From NCBI GenBank assembly GCA_014904845.1, contig MU119208.1, forward strand, positions 248,001 through 312,000: 64,000 bases of DNA. Reading direction: 5' to 3'. Source of the stretch: Acephala macrosclerotiorum (lineage: Eukaryota > Ascomycota > Leotiomycetes > Helotiales > Mollisiaceae). Below the pieces are notes generated by a model. That model searched no databases. It was not told the DNA's origin and worked only from the letters and a program-made list of their open reading frames with translations. The position numbers and the translations under genes are program-made. Below, in pieces: positions 55,072 through 64,000 of this stretch. Position 1 is the first letter of the stretch, and every line of letters starts with the position of its first letter.

Positions 55072-55933
55072 CTAGTGATAGCCTCCTCGTCCTCGTCTAC
55101 CGCCTCCTCCACCACCTCTATTTCGTCCACCGCCGTATCCTCCTCCATGCCATCTTCCTCGTCCTCGTCCACCGCGATCACGGCCGCTGTCATCTCTATC
55201 GCCTCCTCCGCCGTATTTCTCTCGTTCTTCCTCCTCTCGTTGCTGTGCTCGCTCCGCTGCTGCTAATTGTTCTGCCATTAACTCATCTGGATCCTTCTCT
55301 ACCTTTACTGTCGGCTTGGGTAGATCCTTTGGCCATTTTGGGTGGGCGTTCTTGCATTTGGGACCGTCGGGACAGAAGCCTGCAAGGTAGAGAAGGCAGA
55401 GTTCGCGTCTGATGTGTCGTTGCGCACAGATGGGCCCGAGGGGGCAGAAACCTTTGTTGTAGTGTGGGCAGGGTGGGAGCTTGGAGGAGGGGTCGAGGTG
55501 GAGGTACAGGCATTCATCTGTGTGTTCTTGTTGGTACTAATCTGGAAGACATTGAACAAGGGAACATACCTCCATTAGAACAAAACCCATTCTTAGCAAA
55601 GAAATTACATTCTGGCATCTTTCTTAAATTGTATTCGTGAAGAAACTCGCATCCTTCTCCCTTCTTGCACAATCCTCGCAACCAATGCTTGCAGACCAGA
55701 TTATTGAAATTCGAAGGGTTCGAAGCTACGTGTCTGTCTGGACATGCGTTCCCGAGCGGACAATGTCCTTGTTGCCATGCTTTGCATAACGGACGATCTG
55801 GCGCGACGCCGTGGCGATACGTTTGGAGGAGAAACGGGGAGAATGCGAATTTATATTGTGGCGCTTGATGTTCGAGGATCTGGCGCGCAAGGTCTTGAGG
55901 ACCTGGGCCTAGGGAGAGAACACCTGCAGACAT
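55072..55933 (-). CDS. yth1: Cleavage/polyadenylation factor Yth1 (CPSF30), CCCH zinc fingers
   Basis: RNA-binding subunit of the pre-mRNA 3'-end processing complex, nuclear. Exons are 55933-55570 and 55517-55072, intron GTATGT...CACAG of 52 nt inside the fourth finger; 269 residues. Five C-x7/8-C-x4/5-C-x3-H fingers are visible in order: [51 protein letters not shown] joined to [26 protein letters not shown] and [19 protein letters not shown]. The N-terminal [20 protein letters not shown] is also typical. After the fingers comes an acidic-basic helix ([19 protein letters not shown]) and then an arginine-glycine tail of about 45 residues ending GRRGRGGYH, a likely RNA-contact or methylation region. 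Family is certain. Confidence 0.96.
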
Positions 55934-58312
55934 TGGGGGGCGAAGATGTCGTTTCCTTGAGGCGTTTTGTTTTGTTTCGATTGTGGTCTGGAGTCGTGGG
56001 AGTAGGATGACAACGTCCGTCCCAATTTTGAGATCTTCAGCCGTCGTCCCAATTGAGGCTTGCAGCCCGAGTACAACTTTGCTCGGACTTGCGATCGATC
56101 GTCTGTTCTTAAAAGAGTATCCCGTTGATTATGCCTCGTTGGGGCGCAGATGTGGTTGATTTATGCAGTAGTGTGCTGGTGGCTGCAGCTCAGATCCAAG
56201 CTCTAGGAATGAGGGGTTGTTTGGATAGAACTTGGGGCGGGCGGTCACAAGAACATAATCAGCCCAAGACGGCTTGTACTAATGTACCTGATACCTGATA
56301 TCTGATTTCGATGTCTGTGATGTCCCGATATATCCAAGAGGAGTCAAGGAACTTGCAGGCTGGAAGCGTTTTTGGACGTTGAAGTTGGGAACTCAGTACC
56401 GAGATTCGAAGCTTGAAGCTCACAGCCTTGTGGTTCTCGTGCCAAGACAATTAGTCAGCGAGGTAGCACCTGGTATGTTCTGGGACTGTCTTCTACCGTC
56501 TTCGAACTCTGCTCTGTCGTAATCATATCTCGATCTCTTTCTTGATAATAATATCGGTCAGCCATCCACCAATTTTGCCTCCCCAGACTTCCAAGCTTGC
56601 CTGCGCAAAGATCGAAGTCAGGGATCTGCTCGTATACCAATCATACGGCGACAAAGTCCCGAGCCAGGGCTTCACTGGGCCACCGACTGCAATCCTTGGC
56701 TGCAGCAAGCAGGGGCAGAGGAGAGAAAGAAGACAAATCCAGACGAGGCATGAATGTTCAACATCTCCCATCGTATCGACGATTGAGCGGTCATGAATAC
56801 GGCCACTGTCTCGCGATGATGTGCTGACCGTCCCCTGCTGTTCAACCCACCCTTGCTTGGACTTTACCAAAAGACATTATGGACAAGGATTCTCAACACA
56901 GTAGAGGCTGCAGCAAAATCTCCTAGTTGCAATAAGTCTGGCTTCAAACTTACCTTGAAGATCCCGCAAATCGCTATGGGCCCTAGATGGATTCGGCGTG
57001 ATCAACGACATCTCCATCTCCATCTCATGTCCAAGCTTCAGCTCCAAGCCACTCCACAAACAATGCTTTCAGACCTCACAGACCGAGAGAAGTGAGTTGG
57101 TGGGCCTTGGGCCTTTTCCTGCAAGTCACTCGTCATGCACGTCAATCCACCGTTGGGTCTGGTCGTTGCGGTGAGATGAAGGCTACAGAACCCCTCCATA
57201 GCACGACGCGGGGCCACCAAATAGTGTATTCCCTCCATTCCATGACCTCTGCCTCAGCAGTAATAGCTGTGAGATGACCGCACACTGCTTGTCACTAATT
57301 CAAACCATGCCACACGCCAGAAATATGCTGTCCCACTGTTAACATTAACTTTCCGTGATGCCCGTCTTCAGACGGGCTGTCAGATATCGCTGGCATCAAA
57401 CGACGCAGCGCCTGCAAGCCGGAGTGAACGAGTCAGCATTCCCCGTCGAGGATCAGTTCACAATGTGATCCATGGAGGGTCAAGCCCTCCGCCTAGTTTT
57501 AGCCGACGAGTGCCACCGCATGAACAATGCTGCTGATGCATGTTTCCTCTCAGATGCTCCGAGAACGCAGACGCAGCCCTCCTCGTTGTCCTGGACGCTA
57601 CATCCTTACCACCCCCCCGACCTCCAATGCCACATCCGACGAGCTCTAGGCAAGCCATCGTCCTCAGGCGGTCGGTCGGTCATGCTTGACACTTGCTTGA
57701 GTTGGAATGCAAGAATCATACTGCATTGCAAATCTACCACCTTAGCTCAGGCACATTATATGATATGCAGCCGTCGAAGGACGTGGATGGACCAGCTTCG
57801 GGTCTTCCCTAGTTCGCTGGGTTAGCCATCGATGCCGCTCTCTACTGTGGAACTTTCCTCCCCACCACTTCCCTGACCCACCACCACCTCCATATTGCCA
57901 GCTGCTGCCACACCTCACTCACTATTCTAGGACAGATCAATCTTCACCGTTCTTGGCGGTGACAATGCGCCCGTTGGATCGTTGATTCATCGCTCGAGTC
58001 CGTTTAAATTAGTCTGATTTGGGGTCCTCTTTTGTATGCCATACACATTCCTTCGGCCTGACCATGTCATCCTCTCTCTCTTTTCGTTAAACGCTGCGTT
58101 CAGCCCCCCGAAGAGCAATTTAGTCCTGTCTCTACCAAATATTGGGAAAGAACCGAGGACTACAAGGCATAGTTCAACTTCCGAATTGGGAAATTTGATA
58201 CATACCATGCGAATATACATATCCTCTTCATCTTTCTCTCGGCTCGGGCATCAGAGTAAGAAGGGTATAACTTTCCTTCGGATTCGGCGGACATTCTCTT
58301 CTGATCCTTAAG
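55934..58312. other. Intergenic, nothing recognised
   Basis: About 2.4 kb. Short ORFs on both strands overlap heavily and none has splice support or family motifs. It holds the promoters of the two divergent neighbours. Confidence 0.45.
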
Positions 58313-59585
58313 ATGGCCAACTATTATGGTCCAACACCGCCGATACCATTTGGCTCCGGGCCTGGCATGAATTCACCTCGAAGGCCATCTCAGCCTTCTG
58401 TCGAAGCCAGCATCTCCGACTTGACGCGCAAGAATGCAGTATACTATCCCAACTATCGTGTCTACCGAGGAGAGACGCCTGCAACGCTGAACTACAACTG
58501 TATCAGCCATGTCTTCTACGCCTTCGCGCATGTTTCGGCCGATGGCGGCGTCTATGTGAGAGTTTGCCCATTGCCTCTGTGGCCCAGCTAATAGTTGCAT
58601 AGTTGAGTGATGAATGGGCAGATGCTCAGATGCCAGTTGACGGAACGACGGGATGCTTGGGATCCTTCATGCGCCTAAAACAAGAACATGGTTATCTAAA
58701 GTTGATCTTGTCCATTGGTGGGGCCGCTGCGAGTCAGAACTTCCCGACAGTAGCAGCCAGTGCTGCCACTCGAGACAATTTTGGAAGATCTGCAAGAGGT
58801 CTTGTAGAGGCATCAGGTTTTGATGGCATAGACAGTATGTTCTTGTGCTTGAATGTTAGGAAATCACTAACTATTTCAGTTGACTGGGAACATCCATCCG
58901 ATCCAGAGGAAGGCAGGAACTTCCTAACATTGCTAGCTTCTATCAGACTTTATCTTCCAGACGAACAATATCTCCTCACAGCAGCGCTTCCAGCTGGGCA
59001 GTGGGCGCTTCAGAACATCGACCTCTACAAAGCGCGAGACTACCTCGATCTAATCAATCTTATGGCGTACGACTTTGCAGGTCCTTGGTCTCCCAAAGCT
59101 GGGCATCATGCGCAGCTGTTCCCGGGTAATCCTGGTGAGCCGTCAGGATCTGCTGCTGTAGATTATGTGATTTCCACTGGGTTCCCAGCAGCCAAGATAC
59201 TCTTGGGCGTCCCTGTCTATGGCAGATCGTTCCTCGGTGCAAATGGGCCAGGCCGCTCATTTAATGGAAATGGCGGAGAAGAGGGAACTTTCGAATACAA
59301 GCAATTGCCCCGCAACGGCGCAGAAGAGATCGTCAACACAAGAGTCGTCGCAGCATTCTGCACTGGTGGTGATGGTGGATTTGTGACTTACGACAATCCC
59401 GAGACAGTCAAGATGAAGGCAAACTTCTGCAAGGAGAAAGGATTAAGTGTAAGTGCTGCTCGCTTGGAATCAGGAATCCGATGCTGACTTGATAGGGCTT
59501 ATTCTACTGGACCGGCACAGCAGATGTTCCTCCAGGTCCTCGAAGTTTGATATCCGCAGGCTTCAAAGCACTTCACTCTTCATAG
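58313..59585 (+). CDS. GH18 chitinase, no signal peptide (4 exons)
   Basis: Exons are 58313-58555, 58603-58834, 58880-59448 and 59496-59585, three short introns, 377 residues. Family landmarks: NAVYYPNYRVYRG (first strand), NCISHVFYAFAHV, KLILSIGGAAASQNFP (the SxGG strand), FDGIDIDWEHP with catalytic Glu162 and Asp160, LINLMAYDFAGPW, ILLGVPVYGRSF, and GLFYWTGTA at the end. The second intron (phase 1) splits the catalytic motif between DGID and IDWE. The N-terminus is MANYYGPTPPIPFGSG, polar and Pro/Gly-rich, with no hydrophobic signal sequence. An intracellular or unconventionally exported enzyme, perhaps in autolysis or wall remodelling, is thus likely. No chitin-binding domain is present. 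A GH64 glucanase lies 1.4 kb downstream on the same strand. Confidence 0.93.
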
Positions 59586-61028
59586 AAGTAATTATACAAC
59601 GGCTTTTGTATTTGTATGATGAAGCATAGAGATGGTGACTGGGAAAATTTGCATCGCATATTGGTAGGGTGGAGGCAGCATACACGATGTTCACGAAGGC
59701 ACGAGGAATGACCACGAGCACGCGACACACGTCGTTGATTTTAAGTTCAGCGCCAATAGCACATCGAATATGAATATTATACCATACGACACATGTTGAT
59801 GGATCTGGGACGGTGATGTGTTATTCTATAGATACCGGTACCATATACACTTTTCTTCTGGCGCTCTTTCAATACTTGCTCTGATATACCTCCTCCTCTC
59901 GTTCTTCGAATTCTAAAACAAGCTTCAGAAATAACTCGTTCGTTTGAAGGATGATTGTTTCGGATCCATACATAAGTAGTAGCACGGATTGCCTGCTTCA
60001 AGAGGCAGGTCTATGTACCCTGCCGAGGCCCGATAATTTAGCGTCCCGAAATTTCGGACGGCTTCGTCCCGCTCATGCATCCTTTCTTTCATCTTCTCGT
60101 CAAAGTTCACACGAACAACAATTCAACACTTCCATCTAAGCCTTAACAAGACTGTACGCTTCCACTATTTCAGCGATCTAGATCTCGTCATCGTCGATCG
60201 CAGATAAGCATCCGAAACGTCTTTCGACAGACTTGAGTCAGAAGCGCACCGATTCGGTCACTCGTGGACTGCAAACGCCTCATGTTCTTCTTTGGGCTTT
60301 GACTGCAGGAACGAGATGTCTCAGCCAAATATGGCATGGCTTAAATTCCGTGTTGCAAACTTGGCAATAACGGTAAGGCTGGCCGATATGTATGAGGCTG
60401 GATTCGGCAGCCCATCACGGTGACGCCCACACGGCTGGGATCTCGGCTCTGCTGCCGATTGAGCATGAAAAGGACCGTGAAGCGGCACGCTCTTCTATTC
60501 CGGATTATCTCGTGCGCCCGGTGTGACGGGCGCATGCCGATCACTAAAGTCAGGTGCTTGAGCCTCGCGCCCACTTCTCCACCACCCACCTCCGCATCCT
60601 CAAGGCCTAAATTTGTGTCTCGGTATCACGCATCTAATCTTCACTATTGAAATCCTAGGCTGAGAAGCCCGCAAGTCTAGATTTCAGCTCTTTGGCAAGA
60701 TGTGACCCGCTCGCACCCCTCCATCTCGATGACCTGATTCTCTTGCCAGTTTTTTTATTACGTTTGGCAAAGTCAGAAGGCAAGAGCTGTTGACATGTTA
60801 TTCTCACGGGCTCTGCATCCTTCATGGCTCCATCCTTATGTTGAGCGGTGTCCAATCTCAGCGCCAACAAAATCAATCATGATCTCATTTCTTGGTCCAG
60901 CTAAAAACCTGGTCTTTGCCCCAGTCAAACTATAAGTCTAAAGGATAGCGTTGCAGCTTCGCTCGATCCATGTTTTGTTACATTTTCTTCAATACCACTT
61001 GCAGAGTTTCTCTTTTTCAGTATTCATC
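59586..61028. other. Intergenic between two wall-hydrolase genes
   Basis: About 1.4 kb; no supported gene. The stretch before 61029 carries TTTCTC-type pyrimidine runs. A CAG directly before the GH64 start region could end a leader intron. Confidence 0.45.
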
Positions 61029-62271
61029 ATGACGAACTCAACATTAAATATCCAGCTGCAGAATCAGACGAGCTCCAGCACAGTCTATGCCTATATTACG
61101 GGAATAGACGCTAGTAATGGCTCATATGTTCTCATCCAAGCAGACGGACATTCAACATACTATCCTCAATCACCAGCTTCAATCGGCTCGCCTCTAGCCG
61201 TCGACTGCGGCATTCGCCTCGGCGCGCCAGGTTCTTCCACTCCTGCCACCATTCCACGCATGGCAGGAGGTCGAATCTGGTTCTGCATCAACGACACCCT
61301 TACCTTCCTCCTCAATCCCGGCCCCGGCCTCGTCGAACCCTCAGTCAGCAATCCCTCCGATCCAAATTATTCCAAGACCTGGGGTTTCTGCGAATTCACA
61401 TTCAACGACTTTCAGCTTTTCGCCAACATCACCTACGTTGATTTCGTTTCTCTCCCAATCCAACTTTCCTTGACAAACACTTCCAACGCGGTCCAAACGG
61501 TTCCTGGGATCCCTTCTGGTGGACTGGAAACAGTTTGCAATGGCTTGATTGCGCAGAATAATGTCGATAATGCAGGTTGGAATCAGCTGATCGTCAACGA
61601 TTGCAATGGGAAACCACTTCGAGCCTTGAGTCCAAATACAGGACATGTAATGAACAATTCTCTTTTCCAAGGCTATTACAACTCCTACGTCAATCAAGTA
61701 TGGTCTCAATACTCTTCATCTCAACTCAACATCGACACGCAAGCCCAATGGGGCACCGTCTCAGGAACGGTACAAAATGGCCTACTCACCTTTCCAGGAG
61801 TCGGTACCTTTGCGAAACCTTCAGCAGCAGACATATTCTCCTGCTCCACTGGCCCTTTCTCACCCGACAACTGGCCGCAAAACAATATTGCTGAAATGGG
61901 GAATCTGACGGCGAGGATCGCAGCGGCGTTGAATAGGAGTACGTTGGCGGCGAATGCGAATCAGCCGGATGGCGAGATTGTGGGGGTTTATTATCAGCAG
62001 CCGGTTACGAATCATTATAGTAGGATTGTACATGCTACTAGCGCGGGAGGAAGAGGGTGAGTTCCATTCTACTCCCAACGAGAGTTGTTGTTTCCTGCGA
62101 GGAGACGAGCTCTCAAGAGAATCCGCAGACTTCGAGAAGGACGTGAACTAATTTGCCTGTAGATATGCCTTTCCATATGATGATGTGGGACCTAGTGGGG
62201 TGGATGGGGTGGCCGGGACGGTGAGTGATGGGAATCCAAGTGTGTTTACCGTTAGCGTCGGAGATCTGTGA
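61029..62271 (+). CDS. GH64 endo-beta-1,3-glucanase (2 exons)
   Basis: Thaumatin-like-fold glucanase that releases laminaripentaose-type products from beta-1,3-glucan. Exon 1 is 61029-62056, the intron GTGAGT...TGTAG (62057-62162, 106 nt) follows, and exon 2 is 62163-62271; 378 residues. The frame is open further 5' but the first ATG is at 61029 (MTNSTLNIQLQNQTS), which leaves no signal peptide. Family segments are VYAYITGIDASNGSYVLIQA, GRIWFCINDTLTF, WGFCEFTFND with FANITYVDFVSLPIQLSL (acidic residues of the cleft), and the C-terminal YAFPYDDVGPSGVDGVAGTV supplied mainly by exon 2. The apparent absence of secretion is shared with the neighbouring chitinase. Bacterial members are secreted; many fungal ones also lack a clear signal. 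Confidence 0.92.
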
Positions 62272-64000
62272 GCGTATCTTGAAGTAGAACTGCGGGTGAT
62301 GTTGTGAGAATCATGTAAGGAGGATGTGAGGTTGGATTGTGGAGTGGTGGTTTTGTTGGATGAGCTTGGGCTTTTTCTGTCGTTTGGTGTAGATACCCTC
62401 TTCTTCTTCTTAGATAGATATATACTCTTCGTATCGCAGCTGGCAGGTTTTCCTTTTCGAAACTTTCATACAAACGAAAGGGGGCTCAATCCCGGTTCGC
62501 CCCTGAACTTCGGAGCTGGGGATGTATTGTTGCGCGTCGATGATCTAAATGTCCGAAGCCCTGCTCTGACTTGACATATTTTGTTGCAAGTCGTTGGTTT
62601 GTTTTCTTTCAAAAGCGACCCTGTCGTGAGAGTTCCTGTGAAATTGGACAAAAAGGAATCGTAAATTTCAGACGAAAGGAGACGCTGGATGAAGTTGCGT
62701 TCTCGTAAGGAAAAGGCATAATGGAAACCATCAGATGAAAGCCAATTTGACAATCGAGAATCAACCTACTTCTCGTCCACTCGGACAATTTCAAGCACCC
62801 GCCCACAACACAATCTCTTGACAGAATTGTATCCATATGCAAGCCGCAGCCTTTGACATAAAATTTGATGTTCAAAACGCATTGAGTGACGTGTTGGTGT
62901 AAAGGATAAATAAGATTTCCGACATCTTGAGATGATGAGCTAAAAATAGAATCGAGGCTTTTAGCTCCCGCTGTTGATCTTCAGGATCGACACTCTGAGC
63001 CTCGGATGAAGGAGCGCAACTTCGGCCTCTTTTGAGGTTCGAGGAATGTTTTCATTCAAGAATGATATACCTGGGATTGCATTGGCTGCTTGACCAAGTA
63101 ACGAAATGGGCGAGGTCTTGATACGAGGGTAGAAGTGCGAACAGCTGCAGCAGTCCAATTTACAAAGATTACGAGAGCAAAGGAAGTAGCAGCAAGACTC
63201 AACTAAACATAAGTGGAATTAGGTAAATGTAGTTCTACCGTGCTCCAGTGGAAAAGAAAGGAAACTTCTCCAAAGCTTGTTCCTCGTCTGGACCTTGGAC
63301 ACGATTGTATCTATGTACTTCCTTGCTTGAGTGGTGCTACAATGCTTCGGTCACAACGTCAAGTCGTACTGGCATCGCTAACCCATGCTCTGCCCCTCAT
63401 GCCTCAACCCCAGAAACAGTTCTCTATCCATGTGATGGAGGGGAGCACATGTACTCCGCTTTCCCCTCTCGAACTGTAACGTTCAGTCGGCAAATATAAG
63501 TCTTGTGCTTCGAGCAGCAGCTTTTCCCACAATGCCTCCAACCTTCCTATTCGGGCACATCGCTTCGATTCTCACCCTTCGCATCTTCTCTGGTACCTGA
63601 TCGTGAACCTTTTCGGGCCCATCTCATCCGAAGTCCCGAGCCGAGCAGTCCGGAGAAAAGGTCATCTCAGACTGAAGCTTGTGCTCTCGTTCATGGACCA
63701 CGAGGACCTCTCATTCGACACCGGTTCGATACTTCCCCTCTCGCCACGCGACGGACACGACGCGATGCAACACGCTGCAAGCCTGTTGACGATGTGAATG
63801 TGGGGTAAACGTAAAGGAGCGATCTTGACCCCTTTGTGGCTTAGAACACTAAGGTCAAGCTCGCTTCGAACTCAGTACTCAGCCTTACTTTTATATCACA
63901 ACCAAGAACACCAGACCGAACTAAGTTCTTCCAAGGCCGGAGCTTGACCGTCAATCCCCATCCAAACAACCTTGAATTCGCATCTTCCCGAGCCTTAGTT
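62272..64000. other. Right edge, no gene recognised
   Basis: About 1.7 kb. A minus-strand copy of the TGCAACAA motif lies at 62581-62588. The plus-strand ORF 63503-63808 has no recognised family. The end may belong to the promoter of a gene beyond the window. Confidence 0.4.

Noticed and set aside
55075..55412. Plus-strand Ser/Leu/Val-rich ORFs
   Set aside because: They are antisense to the Arg-Gly tail and last zinc finger of Yth1.
62470..62550. A segment with a GGTTCG core that might be a tRNA T-arm
   Set aside because: I could not form acceptor, D and anticodon stems around it. No other tRNA-like gene was found in the window.

Overview
The window is 64 kb of nuclear DNA from a filamentous ascomycete (Pezizomycotina). 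The short GT...AG introns (about 42-110 nt), intron-split eukaryotic genes, fungal-only families (DUF1776, MEU6 PH, DUF4470-type TPR protein, fungal hybrid histidine kinase) and pyrimidine-rich leaders all point that way. The F-box-like and DUF4470-type genes and the decayed small families suggest Leotiomycetes, but that placement is inference. I assembled gene models by hand from reading frames and splice signals. Where the exon lengths sum to a multiple of three and the joined protein matches a known family, the model is firm.

Layout. 0-12 kb: a 5'-truncated phosphoketolase, an isochorismatase-fold protein without its catalytic Cys, two broken aspartic-protease fragments in opposite orientation, a multi-pass membrane protein (minus strand), and a single-pass Ser/Thr-rich membrane protein with an in-frame TGA or an exon-like intron. 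About 3.4 kb without a recognisable gene follows. 12-17 kb: a housekeeping block of adenine phosphoribosyltransferase, the mRNA-export WD40 protein Rae1/Gle2, and a UVRAG/Vps38-like protein. 17-24.5 kb: a gene-poor island holding a small secreted-protein gene, a 140-bp inverted repeat, and a dispersed motif centred on TGCAACAA. 24.5-33.5 kb: a six-exon hybrid histidine kinase (minus) and a four-TM membrane protein. 34.6-37.3 kb: a five-exon F-box-like protein, followed upstream by a repeat-containing stretch. 41.8-46.7 kb: the MEU6-type PH protein and thioredoxin reductase. 47.7-50.5 kb: a DUF4470/TPR pseudogene with several stops and frameshifts. 50.8-56 kb: an M61-like protein with an altered zinc motif, a DUF1776 protein, and the polyadenylation factor Yth1. 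58-62.3 kb: a GH18 chitinase and a GH64 beta-1,3-glucanase.

Most genes are independent units, as expected in a fungus. No biosynthetic cluster is evident. The functional groupings that can be read are RNA metabolism (Rae1, Yth1), endosome/autophagy (UVRAG), redox (thioredoxin reductase), environmental sensing (hybrid kinase) and wall-glucan/chitin hydrolysis (GH18 and GH64, neighbouring and both without an evident signal peptide). The less ordinary signals are the TGCAACAA-centred motif family of the 17-23 kb island, the three decayed genes, two enzyme-fold proteins with lost catalytic residues, a possible 51-nt exitron, and an in-frame presequence-like extension upstream of thioredoxin reductase.
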